Of a DNA stretch of 34,793 nt, positions 8,485 through 15,971 are shown in pieces (position 1 is the stretch's first letter; each line of letters opens with the position of its first letter). The translations under genes were made by a program, and so were the position numbers. The notes beneath the pieces were generated by a model. It saw only the letters and a list, made by a program, of their open reading frames with translations. It was not told where the DNA came from and did not search any database. The stretch covers positions 1 to 34,793 of the forward strand of contig JAZLHW010000087.1 in the NCBI GenBank assembly GCA_045617105.1, read 5' to 3'. Source of the DNA: CALELM01 sp045617105. GTDB taxonomy: Bacteria; Bacillota; Negativicutes; Selenomonadales; Selenomonadaceae.

Positions 8485-9453
8485 ATGCAGGATTTTCATG
8501 ATCTTGTTCGCCTTTGCAAAGGACATACCACTTATATCCAAACGCACAACTTCCCAGATCCAGATGCCTTTGCCTCTGCGTATGGATTGCAGGAGCTTTT
8601 GCGGGAATTTGGCATACATGCCAAGATCTGCTATGAAGGAAGAGTAGATAAGCTGAGTACGCAAAAGATGCTCCATGCCCTAGAGATCGAGATCTATTCC
8701 TATGACGAGATCCGATCCGTTCTCTCGGAGGACGATTACATCATCTGCGTAGATTCCCAAAAAAATTCCGGAAACATCACGGATTTTATCGGCGAGGAGG
8801 TTGCCTGCATCGACCATCACCCAACCTTCGTGCCAATAGAGTACAAGTACAAAGACCTTCGGGCGACTGGTGCTTGTGCAACCATCCTTGCGGATTATTA
8901 TCAGCAGCTTGGAATCGTTCCATCGTCACACGCTGCAACTGCACTGATCTATGGTATCAAAATGGACACCCTGCAATTTTCCAGAGGCGTAACGCGCAAG
9001 GACATAGAAATGTATGCCTTCCTTTTTGACTATGCCGACAAAGATCTGATCTCCGACCTAGAGCGAAACAATATGGAGTTCAATGACCTAAAGGCATACG
9101 GTACGGCAATCGAAAACATCAAGATCTACGGATTCACGGGATTTTCTTATATCCCCTATGATTGTCCTGATTCCATGATCGCCATGATATCGGACTTTAT
9201 CCTGTCACTCGTCGAGGTAGAGGTTGCTGTTATCTATTCCAGAAGACCAGACGGCTTGAAGTTTTCGGTTCGTTCGGAACGCAGTGACGTTCCGGCTGGC
9301 ACCTTCGTCCATAAAGCACTGGAAGGGTTGGGTACCGGCGGAGGCCATGCCACTATGGCAGGTGGGCATATCCAGACGAATGACTTGCCGAAGCTCGGAA
9401 ACTTCCCCGATGATTTCCTGAGAGAACGCTTCCTCGCTGCATTGGAGCAGTAA
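8485..9453 (+). CDS. DHH-family phosphoesterase (NrnA/RecJ-like)
   Basis: A 322-aa DHH/DHHA1 protein. Metal-binding motifs are visible: HNFPDPDAFAS (residues 21-31), VDSQ (89-92), the name-giving DHH (110-112), and the C-terminal DHHA1 signature GTGGGHATMAGG (about 287-298). Proteins of this size hydrolyse short oligonucleotides (nanoRNA), pAp or cyclic-dinucleotide products in the cytoplasm; the substrate cannot be told from sequence alone. AAGGAG (8471-8476) stands eight bases before the ATG. The gene follows the coiled-coil gene by 32 bases and is probably co-transcribed with it. It has no strong terminator of its own; the hairpin at 9621-9642 may serve. Confidence 0.88.
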   Translation: MQDFHDLVRLCKGHTTYIQTHNFPDPDAFASAYGLQELLREFGIHAKICYEGRVDKLSTQKMLHALEIEIYSYDEIRSVLSEDDYIICVDSQKNSGNITDFIGEEVACIDHHPTFVPIEYKYKDLRATGACATILADYYQQLGIVPSSHAATALIYGIKMDTLQFSRGVTRKDIEMYAFLFDYADKDLISDLERNNMEFNDLKAYGTAIENIKIYGFTGFSYIPYDCPDSMIAMISDFILSLVEVEVAVIYSRRPDGLKFSVRSERSDVPAGTFVHKALEGLGTGGGHATMAGGHIQTNDLPKLGNFPDDFLRERFLAALEQ

Positions 9454-9559
9454 CGGAACACCTTCTCGCTGCACAAAAAAACAAGCTTAATTTTTTCAAT
9501 TTCATATATTTTTCATAAATTTACAAATACTTTTCATCTTTCTGCATTATAATAAGGGT

Positions 9560-9650
9560 GTCGTTTGAGTTAGCTTTTTAAAACTCAAATGGAATCTTTT
9601 CCCCTTCTCTATTTTTTCTTCCGGCAACGTGGATGTTGCCGGTTTTTTTT
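9560..9650 (+). ncRNA. Candidate small RNA, or 3'UTR-derived RNA, of about 90 nt
   Basis: A TATAAT (9548-9553) precedes this segment, with no good -35 at 16-18 bp (TTTACA lies 22 bp away). The segment contains a hairpin TTTGAGT/ACTCAAA (about 9564-9589), an open pyrimidine-rich stretch with TTTTCCCCTTCTC, and an intrinsic terminator ending in eight Ts. There is no credible ORF. The layout matches C-rich regulatory sRNAs of Firmicutes that pair with ribosome binding sites. It could instead be the 3' end of the DHH transcript. Confidence 0.4.
9621..9650 (+). terminator. Intrinsic terminator (plus strand)
   Basis: CCGGCAAC, a six-base loop, GTTGCCGG and then eight Ts make a strong rho-independent terminator for the DHH operon and/or the candidate small RNA. 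Confidence 0.9.
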
Positions 9651-9653
9651 GCA

Positions 9654-9685
9654 CCAAAAAAGCCCGTCCTGCAACCAGAACGGGC
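9654..9685 (-). terminator. Intrinsic terminator of the 3D-domain gene
   Basis: On the minus strand GCCCGT, a 12-base loop, ACGGGC and TTTTTT follow the stop of the 3D-domain gene within a few bases. Confidence 0.85.
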
Positions 9686-9691
9686 CTGCAT

Positions 9692-10522
9692 TCAATCCAA
9701 AATGTAGATCTCTAAACTCCTGCAGCCAAAGGAAAGTGCCTCACTGTGGGTATCAAAAGCAATATCAATGCGATTTCCATTGATTCCCCAGCCAATGTCC
9801 TCCGCTACTGCCATGCCATAGTCAGGAATAAACACCTTCGTTCCCAACGGAATAAAGGTAGGATCGACCGCTATCACACCATGACGCACCAAGGTACCGC
9901 TTGCCGTATACGAGCTAAGCCCCGGATCCTGCGAACTGTAAGCAGTTGCTTCCACAAAGACCACCCGACCGGACGGAAACTCCTCTGGCATGGACTCCTT
10001 CCCCGATACATCAGCCTCTTGAAGTGCCTCATAAGTGATTGGACCGCAAACACCATCCACTGCCAATCCTGCCTTGCGCTGAAAACGCTTGATAGCGTTT
10101 ACCGTCACAGGACCGCAAATACCATCCACAGCTCCGGAAAGAAAACCCTTCTCGATGAGAAGTTCCTGTACATGCTCCACATCTTTGCCCCGTGTCCCAA
10201 GCTTGACGGCAATCCCAGCAGGAACACTCTCCGTGCCTTCCTTGCCTGCACTCTTCTCCTGCAAACACTTCATAGTACTAGGACCGCAGATGCCGTCTGC
10301 CTTCAATCCCATATCCTTCTGAAAACGGGAAATAGCATCCACCGTTTCCTTGCCGCAAATGCCATCCGCCTTGCCTGAAAAATATCCCGTTGCCAGCAAC
10401 AGCTCCTGCACTTTCCTCACATCATCGCCGTGCATACCCGACTTTACAGAGGCAGCACTCGCCGCTCCTTGAAAAAGAAGGCAAAGAACCATTAAAAACA
10501 CGACAATTCTCATCTTTCCCAT
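9692..10522 (-). CDS. Secreted protein with two peptidoglycan-binding domains and a 3D domain
   Basis: About 276 aa. An N-terminal signal peptide (residues about 5-23, ending GAASA) is followed by two PG_binding_1 units (about 28-87 and 105-165), each with the G-x-x-G-x-D-V-x-x-V-Q-x-L-L and DGICG patterns. A C-terminal 3D (Asp-Asp-Asp) domain of double-psi beta-barrel type (about 185-275) contains VDPTFIPLGT, AEDIG and RIDIAFDTHSEA. Such proteins act outside the membrane on or at the cell wall; 3D domains of the YabE/Rpf/MltA kind are linked to glycan cleavage. The start at 10522 is chosen because AAGGTGG lies nine bases upstream and the signal peptide begins there; a longer reading to 10594 would run over the promoter. 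The PG-binding units share near-repeats at the DNA level around GGACCGCA. Confidence 0.85.
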   Translation of the reverse strand: MGKMRIVVFLMVLCLLFQGAASAASVKSGMHGDDVRKVQELLLATGYFSGKADGICGKETVDAISRFQKDMGLKADGICGPSTMKCLQEKSAGKEGTESVPAGIAVKLGTRGKDVEHVQELLIEKGFLSGAVDGICGPVTVNAIKRFQRKAGLAVDGVCGPITYEALQEADVSGKESMPEEFPSGRVVFVEATAYSSQDPGLSSYTASGTLVRHGVIAVDPTFIPLGTKVFIPDYGMAVAEDIGWGINGNRIDIAFDTHSEALSFGCRSLEIYILD

Positions 10523-10565
10523 CCAGCAAGCCCACCTTTCAAATTTTGTGAAAGCCTCTGTAAAA

Positions 10566-10594
10566 ATGATATCAGTTTTCCCGTTTTCCGTCAA
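10566..10594 (-). promoter_or_regulatory. Sigma-A-type promoter of the 3D-domain gene
   Basis: On the minus strand TTGACG (-35, 10589-10594), a 17-bp spacer and TATCAT (-10, 10566-10571). It lies about 45 bp before the chosen start. Confidence 0.75.
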
Positions 10595-10753
10595 CTTACT
10601 GCTGAACTTAAATTCCCCTCCAATACATACCGTTTCTATATTTTATTCCTTCCAAGCACCTTAAAACCGACAATCTGCAAACTCCTCTCAACTGTCCCAC
10701 ATCATCGGCTCATGCACATTCGGACGGATCTCATCCATCAGGTTCTTTCGTAG

Positions 10754-10782
10754 TTGTTTTTTTTCGGAAAACAACGTATACT
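10754..10782 (+). promoter_or_regulatory. Promoter of the HAD gene with an inverted repeat in the spacer
   Basis: TTGTTT (10754-10759), 17-bp spacer, TATACT (10777-10782). An inverted repeat GTTGTTTT/AAAACAAC (10753-10775) overlaps the -35 and spacer and could be an operator. The rest of the gap 10595-10750 shows no gene. Confidence 0.5.
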
Positions 10783-10833
10783 GCAACTATATGAATACTT
10801 TTTAGGATTTTGTCAATTACAGGAGGCTTTAAC

Positions 10834-11583
10834 ATGCAAGCTTTGGCAAGCGATTTTGACGGGACATTATTCTTTGCAGACCAAGAAGGTTTCTTTTACG
10901 ATGAGGATCTGGCAGGAATTGCGACTTTTCAGGAAAAGGGCAACTTATTCGGAATTTGTACAGGGCGCCCCATCAATCCGATCCTTTCAGAAACGGAGGG
11001 AAAGATCGATTTCGATTTTTACGTTTTAAGCAATGGTGCAAGGGTACTCGACAAGGAAAAGAACGTCGTTTTCCAAAAGCTTCTTCCCAAGTCTGTAGTA
11101 CGGGACATGTACGAGAACTATCACAGCGTTGGCCAAATGTTTTTCCATTCTTCAAAGGAGATCTATTCCATTTCCGGCGACCCAAAGGGCTTCAAGGCTT
11201 CCGTAAAGCCACTGGAAAACACAGACGACCTTGATACCATGGATATCTTCTGCTGTGCCATCGTTCTGGATTCCGTGGAAAAAGCCACGGCGCTTTGCAA
11301 GCACTTGGAAGGAAGCTCTTCCCTGTTCAGCGTTTACCAAAACGCTCATGCACTCGATATTATCCCGTTTGGATGCAGCAAAGGCGACGGCATCCAAATC
11401 GTAAAGGAGCATTACCATATCCGCACTATGGCAGGAATCGGCGATTCCTTTAATGATATCCCATTGCTGGATAATGCAGACGTAGGCTTTACCTTTTACA
11501 ACTCGGACGAACGTGTGCGAAGCCATGCAGATTACCTCGTGAACCGCTTGGCAGAGTCCATTGCCATCATGGAACAGCAATGA
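10834..11583 (+). CDS. HAD-superfamily (Cof-type) hydrolase
   Basis: A 249-aa HAD phosphatase of the Cof/YkrA type, a cytosolic phosphate-ester hydrolase. Motif I is DFDGT (residues 7-11) with the nucleophile Asp7; motif II lies near CTGRP; the motif III lysine is in KGDG; motif IV is GDSFNDIPLL. The middle of the protein is the C2-type cap. AGGAGG (10821-10826) is seven bases before the ATG at 10834, which rules out the upstream in-frame TTG at 10810. It is monocistronic, with its own promoter and a terminator at 11629-11666. The substrate cannot be inferred from sequence. Confidence 0.88.
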   Translation: MQALASDFDGTLFFADQEGFFYDEDLAGIATFQEKGNLFGICTGRPINPILSETEGKIDFDFYVLSNGARVLDKEKNVVFQKLLPKSVVRDMYENYHSVGQMFFHSSKEIYSISGDPKGFKASVKPLENTDDLDTMDIFCCAIVLDSVEKATALCKHLEGSSSLFSVYQNAHALDIIPFGCSKGDGIQIVKEHYHIRTMAGIGDSFNDIPLLDNADVGFTFYNSDERVRSHADYLVNRLAESIAIMEQQ

Positions 11584-11628
11584 TCTGCACACCAGTATCC
11601 CATGCAAGATCATAGATCACTTACATTC

Positions 11629-11666
11629 AAAAAAGACTGCTGCACGAACCTGCAGCAGTCTTTTTT
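11629..11666 (+). terminator. Bidirectional intrinsic terminator
   Basis: GACTGCTGCA (11635-11644), a 6-base loop, TGCAGCAGTC (11651-11660), with six Ts after it and six As before it. It separates the converging HAD and flagellin-like genes. Its stem core CTGCTGCA recurs in the terminator at 26690-26728. Confidence 0.9.
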
Positions 11667-11721
11667 CTTCACCAATTACCTCGTCTTGATCGAAGCTTCC
11701 CCTATTCCTGCAAGGAATACA

Positions 11722-12534
11722 TCACTGTGCGCCAAGAAGCGCCGCCACGCTGTTTCGATTTGCAAACATGCCCATCTGTGCCTTGACAGCAAACATCGCA
11801 AGCTGCTGCTGCGTATCCTCAGATCTCAGCTGCATTGCCATTTTCGCTATATCTGCACTGCCATTCGTCCCCTCCGCATCTGTAAGCTGCCGAGCTTCCG
11901 TTTCATAATTCGCCGACTGATAGCCGAGTCCCTGCTGTGCTGCACCAATGGACGTTGCCTGCCCCAATGCGGAATCCAACGCAGCATCCACCGTATCCAA
12001 CGCTGCCGCAATGCCATCTGCAGAAGAAAGGTCTATCGTTGACTTGCCTTCCCCATCAGCAAGCCCCAAACCCTGTGCTGTCATGTTGCCGAGCGTCACA
12101 TTCTTTGACATGCCATCAGGTCCTGCTACCCCAACACTCTGCGAGCCGTCCAGCAAAGTCTTGCCGTTATAGGTCACGCCTGCATTCTCATTGATCTGCG
12201 AAATCGTCTGATCCACAGACTTTTGAAGTGCCGCACGGTCAAAATCCCCGTTCGTCCCATTTGCCGCAGAAATAAGATTCTCACGCAGGGAAGAAAGTGC
12301 TTCCACAGTATTGTTCACCGCACCGCTCGCCACGTTCAGCATAGCATTCGTGTTCTGCGTATTCGCATTTGCCTGAGCTACAGAATTGATATTGACTGCC
12401 ATACGCTTTCCTATTGCGTAATCCGACACCCCATTCGCAGCACTTGGATACTTCGAGCCGGAAGCAATCACCTGTAACGTGTGATTGTAATCACTGCTGA
12501 TTTTGTTGAACGCATTCACACCGCCGATATTCAT
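11722..12534 (-). CDS. Flagellin-like protein
   Basis: A 270-aa protein with flagellin D0/D1 helices at both ends. The N-terminal part is like flagellin_N (TQNTNAMLNVASGAVNNTVE, then LSSLRENLISAAN). The C-terminal part is like flagellin_C (YETEARQLTDAEG, ADIAKMAMQL, then helices ending NRSVAALL-like). The central region (about 115-190) is short, so little surface-exposed domain is present. No signal peptide, as expected for export through the flagellar type III apparatus. The start is the ATG at 12534, eight bases after AAGGG; GTG 12543 and ATG 12540 are too close to that site. No other flagellar gene lies nearby, so it is an orphan copy. It may be a minor flagellin or a diverged filament protein. 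Confidence 0.85.
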   Translation of the reverse strand: MNIGGVNAFNKISSDYNHTLQVIASGSKYPSAANGVSDYAIGKRMAVNINSVAQANANTQNTNAMLNVASGAVNNTVEALSSLRENLISAANGTNGDFDRAALQKSVDQTISQINENAGVTYNGKTLLDGSQSVGVAGPDGMSKNVTLGNMTAQGLGLADGEGKSTIDLSSADGIAAALDTVDAALDSALGQATSIGAAQQGLGYQSANYETEARQLTDAEGTNGSADIAKMAMQLRSEDTQQQLAMFAVKAQMGMFANRNSVAALLGAQ

Positions 12535-12581
12535 ATTCATCACCCTTCCCTGTCCAAATCAAGCCACATTCCTTTGGCAAT

Positions 12582-12610
12582 ATTATAACGCATAGCAACA
12601 AAAAAACCAA
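12582..12610 (-). promoter_or_regulatory. Promoter of the flagellin-like gene
   Basis: On the minus strand TTGGTT (12605-12610), 17-bp spacer, TATAAT (12582-12587). This is a sigma-A type; no sigma-28-like TAAA/GCCGATAA elements are seen. Confidence 0.6.
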
Positions 12611-12652
12611 TCTAATTTTTCATTTATCATCAAAATCTCCCGTATTTCATCC

Positions 12653-12681
12653 TTGTCAACAGTCCCAAAACATGATATGAT
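12653..12681 (+). promoter_or_regulatory. Promoter of the tRNA-Gly gene
   Basis: TTGTCA (12653-12658), 17-bp spacer, TATGAT (12676-12681), ending 16 bp before the tRNA. Confidence 0.7.
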
Positions 12682-12697
12682 AAGAAGGTCGGTTGAC

Positions 12698-12771
12698 GCG
12701 GGCATAGTTCATCGGTAGAATACGAGCTTCCCAAGCTCGGGAGGTGGGTTCGATTCCCATTGCCCGCTCCA
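12698..12771 (+). tRNA. tRNA-Gly (anticodon CCC)
   Basis: A 74-base cloverleaf. The acceptor GCGGGCA pairs with TGCCCGC, discriminator T, CCA encoded. The anticodon stem CGAGC/GCTCG holds loop TTCCCAA (anticodon CCC, reading GGG). The T arm GTGGG-TTCGATT-CCCAT is canonical. It is a single-gene unit with its own promoter and terminator. Confidence 0.95.
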
Positions 12772-12783
12772 TAAGAAAGCAAG

Positions 12784-12816
12784 AGGCTTCACGATTTATT
12801 CGTGAAGCCTTTTTTG
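12784..12816 (+). terminator. Intrinsic terminator of tRNA-Gly
   Basis: AGGCTTCACGA, a 5-base loop, TCGTGAAGCCT, then TTTTTT, starting 12 bases after the tRNA. Confidence 0.9.
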
Positions 12817-12833
12817 TCGTTTCTATCAAACAT

Positions 12834-14102
12834 TTATTTAGATGGCATCATAACAAGGTTCACGGGCAGGTTCGATGCTCCCGGCGGAGAAAATTCAAAG
12901 ATTATTTCCTTGTTTCCATCATAAACGCCAAGGTCAGCAAGAGCTGTGTCCGGTGTTATCACCTCTACACCATGAACTCCATCCTCTCCAAAGAACGTCT
13001 TTCCCAAGGGGGTCATCAGTATTTCTTTTTTTCCGAAATTCCCCTGTGAAACAGTCATTACGCCTGCATACGTTCCGCCAAGCGGCATGAGCATGTACCG
13101 TGTCGGCATCGTATTCTTTGCCTTAAGCTTCACTCGGTAAAGCACACCATAGTTTCCATAATTGACCACGACAGAACCATCCGTCGCATCTACGCCGACC
13201 TTGTAAGGCTCAATGTCTCCGTCTGCCAAGCGGACACAAACCGGTCCATCCGCTGCGGGATCATAAGTACTCTTTCCAACAAGAGTACGGTTCATGCCAC
13301 GAAATGTCCCGCGCAGGCGAGATTCGCTCTTTGGCAAGATCTTCGCTGACTTCACAAAACTGCACGGATCTGCATCTGTAGGATACATCAGCACCGATAC
13401 CTTGATTGGATGCGTCGTATCAAAATCATACATGCCGCAAACAATTTCTCCCGGCTGCAGCACGACATCACTCATACGAGGCTGCAGCAGCTGCGTGCTT
13501 CCCTTCATGAAATAAAGGGTTTCCTTCAAGCTGTTCTCAAAGTATTCCGCCTGCACTGCCTTGCCAACTGCAAAATAGTTGTCGCTTCCGCCGTTCATGC
13601 CTCCACGTCTCACATGCACCTTCGTAAAATCATCATCCTCACAGGTAAGGAGCACACTAACCTTTTTGGGCTGCTTCGTATCATTCAGGTGGTAATAGAA
13701 CACTCGTGCCGAACCCTCTACCTTATCCTCGTAAAGAATTCCATCCGAAGCAACATATTCCGGACTGTCCGACAGCAAAAGAGTTCCGCCGCTGTCCGCA
13801 GCTTCCGTTTCCCATCGAGTCATGTATTGGAACTTTTTGGTTCCTCTGGGATCATCTTTTCTCTTTTGGAAAACATCTCTTATTTTTCTCTGTTCTGAAG
13901 CTGCCGCTGCCTGCCTTGTCTGCCGTCTCTGGCTCTCGGCTTTTTCCTGACGGATCTCCCTCTGTTTTGCCACCTGTGCAGGATCTGTCCTGACAATCGT
14001 GCTGTTTTCCGAATTTTGTCCGGCTTCCACCTGCGGTGCTGCCATTAAGCAAAACGCCGTCCCTAGAAGGCAGGCTGCCCAAAGTTTTTTTCCTGATCTC
14101 AT
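12834..14102 (-). CDS. Secreted protein of unknown function
   Basis: A 422-aa protein I cannot assign to a family. It starts with a clear signal peptide (KK, then hydrophobic core residues 7-21, cleavage probably VEA|GQ near 27). It continues with a Lys/Arg/Gln/Glu-rich probable coiled coil (about 42-92), and then about 320 residues predicted beta-rich, with many Val/Gly/Tyr and no Cys pattern suggesting metal binding. There is no lipobox, C-terminal membrane anchor or sortase motif. It is therefore exported, periplasmic or cell-surface if the cell has an outer membrane. The start is ATG 14102 with GGGAAG nearby. It stands alone between the tRNA unit and the deacetylase operon on the same strand as the latter, 104 bases downstream of the deacetylase stop, so read-through is possible. 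Confidence 0.75.
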   Translation of the reverse strand: MRSGKKLWAACLLGTAFCLMAAPQVEAGQNSENSTIVRTDPAQVAKQREIRQEKAESQRRQTRQAAAASEQRKIRDVFQKRKDDPRGTKKFQYMTRWETEAADSGGTLLLSDSPEYVASDGILYEDKVEGSARVFYYHLNDTKQPKKVSVLLTCEDDDFTKVHVRRGGMNGGSDNYFAVGKAVQAEYFENSLKETLYFMKGSTQLLQPRMSDVVLQPGEIVCGMYDFDTTHPIKVSVLMYPTDADPCSFVKSAKILPKSESRLRGTFRGMNRTLVGKSTYDPAADGPVCVRLADGDIEPYKVGVDATDGSVVVNYGNYGVLYRVKLKAKNTMPTRYMLMPLGGTYAGVMTVSQGNFGKKEILMTPLGKTFFGEDGVHGVEVITPDTALADLGVYDGNKEIIFEFSPPGASNLPVNLVMMPSK

Positions 14103-14206
14103 GCTTACTTCCCATCCATTCTTTATTTTATCATGCGCCCATTGCGATCTCGACCACCAAAAACACTTAACAAAAACTGCTTATTTTGCCGATGACATCC
14201 ATCCTT

Positions 14207-15034
14207 TCACAATTTATGCTGAAAAAGATTCAACTTCGTGAAAAGCTCCGCTTTCCATAATCGAAATCGGAATTCCTGCAGCCCAAAGATTGGTCTTGGA
14301 ATATTCACTCGCTGCAAGAGATACGGATCTGTATCAAACGTATTGAACCCCGCATCTCCTGTCACCGCCGTCAAATACTCATTCTGCCGAAGCATTTCCC
14401 TCATATCTGCATCATAAGCCCCATTCGGATAGGAAAAGCTGTAGATCGTCTGCATGCCGTTCCACTCCATAATCAGCTTAGAAAGAAGCATCTCCTCTGC
14501 CTGCTCCTCCTTAGAAAGCTTGGTCAGCGACACATGATTTGCCGTATGGCTTCCAATCTCAATGCCTCGCTTCTGCATATCCTTGAGCTGTTCCCATGTC
14601 ATGTATCCCTCAAGTCCAATGCTATTCGTCACCATGAATACCACGGCCTTCATTCCACGTTCTTCCAAAATAGGAAGAAGCTCTGTATAGTTATCCTCAT
14701 AGCCATCGTCAAAGGTCAGGATGATCGGCTTTTCCGGAAGCTCCAGTTTCCCCTTCTTCGCCTTCATGAATTCCAGCAGCGTAATGGTCGTATAGCCTTG
14801 TTCCTGCAAATAATCCATCTGTTGGCAAAATTCCTTCGGCGGTACAGCATACGCTCTTTCCTCACCCAATTCCTTTGCATTTACCATGTGGTATTCCAAA
14901 ATAGGAATTCCCTCCGGCGTGGGCGTAAGGCGAAGATACCCTGCTATCGCAGCAAAAAACAAGATTGCTGCTATCCCTGCAAAAAGCAAACCTTTCTTCC
15001 TTGTCAAAACAAAATCACTCTTTTCCTTCCGCAT
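14207..15034 (-). CDS. Membrane-anchored polysaccharide deacetylase (CE4/NodB)
   Basis: 275 aa. A single N-terminal membrane segment (residues about 15-34) after a Lys/Arg-rich cytoplasmic start puts the catalytic domain outside the membrane. The NodB fold shows TFDDGY (107-112; Asp109 and Asp110 being base and metal ligand), the metal-binding HTANH (163-167) and FSYPNGAYD (about 203-211). The family removes acetyl groups from N-acetylglucosamine polymers such as peptidoglycan or exopolysaccharide. Its start overlaps the end of whiA by 20 bases, so it is the last gene of the HAD-rapZ-yvcK-whiA operon and likely translationally coupled to whiA. Exact substrate not determinable. Confidence 0.88.
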   Translation of the reverse strand: MRKEKSDFVLTRKKGLLFAGIAAILFFAAIAGYLRLTPTPEGIPILEYHMVNAKELGEERAYAVPPKEFCQQMDYLQEQGYTTITLLEFMKAKKGKLELPEKPIILTFDDGYEDNYTELLPILEERGMKAVVFMVTNSIGLEGYMTWEQLKDMQKRGIEIGSHTANHVSLTKLSKEEQAEEMLLSKLIMEWNGMQTIYSFSYPNGAYDADMREMLRQNEYLTAVTGDAGFNTFDTDPYLLQRVNIPRPIFGLQEFRFRLWKAELFTKLNLFQHKL

Positions 15035-15959
15035 CCAATTCCTCTGCCATCTTCATCAGCTTACGAAACCGATGATTCACTGCCGACTTGCTCAAGCAAA
15101 GAAGCTCTGCCAAGTCCGACAGGGAGGCTTCCGGATGCTCCAATCTTGTATCTGCGGCTTCCCTCAGGACATCTGACAAACTCTCCAAACGTTTGGCAAC
15201 CTGCAGCTTCCGGATACAAGCCAACTGCCTTCCTGCCGCATCCACAGTCTTTTGGAGATTTGCTGTTTCGCAATTCACCAAGCGATTCACCTGATTGCGA
15301 ACCTCCTTGACATTGCGGGCAATTTCCATTCGCTCCACAGCCTTGTCTGCCTGAAGCATCCCCAAAAAATCGAGGATAGCGTCTCCTTCCTTCATATAGA
15401 CGATATAATCGTCCTTGCGATCCGTGAAGCCCACAGGAAAATGCATCCGCCGAAGCAATTTATACAGCAATTCCCCCATAGCATAGCTTCCAGTAACCAA
15501 CTCCAGATGATAGCCCGCCTCTGGCCTATTCACACTGCCGCCGCCCAAAAACGCTCCCCGCAAATAGGCTGCCTTGCAGCAGCTCCTGCGAAGGATCGCC
15601 ATATCCTTTCCAATGTTCAAGCTGCCTGACTGCATGAGTCCCGTATGGGAAAGCAGCCTTGCCGTCTGCGGAGACGGCACGACACGCACCATATAACGGT
15701 TGTTCCGCCCCAGTCTCTTGGTACGGCTCACCATGATCTCCGTGCGCACACCCTCAATCTCCCGCTTCAAAAGCATAAGTGCCTTTCTTGCCACAGCAGC
15801 ATTCTCTGTCGTAAAATTCACGCCAAAGGTACTTTTTGTACCAAAGGAGATCGTTCCCCCCATACGCAGGAGTGCGGTAAGCTCCGCCCTTCGGCAGCAG
15901 GAATCCTCGCCGATCACACGTGCCAGTTCATTCCTGACATCCGATGCAAACGATGCCAT
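15015..15959 (-). CDS. whiA: DNA-binding protein WhiA
   Basis: A 314-aa WhiA: an N-terminal degenerate LAGLIDADG homing-endonuclease-like fold (MASFASDVRNELAR, CCRRAELTALL, YLRGAFLGGGSVNRPE) and a C-terminal helix-turn-helix (SLSDLAELLCLSKSAVNHRF). In Firmicutes WhiA affects cell division and chromosome segregation; in actinobacteria it is a sporulation transcription factor. The order rapZ-yvcK-whiA is the standard Firmicutes arrangement. The start ATG 15959 has GAGGTG overlapping the yvcK stop, 12 bases away. Length and motifs are normal. Confidence 0.95.
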   Translation of the reverse strand: MASFASDVRNELARVIGEDSCCRRAELTALLRMGGTISFGTKSTFGVNFTTENAAVARKALMLLKREIEGVRTEIMVSRTKRLGRNNRYMVRVVPSPQTARLLSHTGLMQSGSLNIGKDMAILRRSCCKAAYLRGAFLGGGSVNRPEAGYHLELVTGSYAMGELLYKLLRRMHFPVGFTDRKDDYIVYMKEGDAILDFLGMLQADKAVERMEIARNVKEVRNQVNRLVNCETANLQKTVDAAGRQLACIRKLQVAKRLESLSDVLREAADTRLEHPEASLSDLAELLCLSKSAVNHRFRKLMKMAEELDAEGKE

Positions 15960-15971
15960 AAGCCCATCACC

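Noticed and set aside
9520..9553. TTTACA and TATAAT as a complete promoter for the candidate small RNA.
   Set aside because: The spacing is 22 bp, too long; only the -10 can be supported.
9692..10522. CRISPR-like or tandem DNA repeats in the PG-binding gene.
   Set aside because: The recurring GGACCGCA pieces come from duplicated protein domains.
10810..10833. TTG start extending the HAD protein by eight residues.
   Set aside because: The AGGAGG at 10821-10826 is correctly placed for the ATG at 10834 and lies inside the extension.
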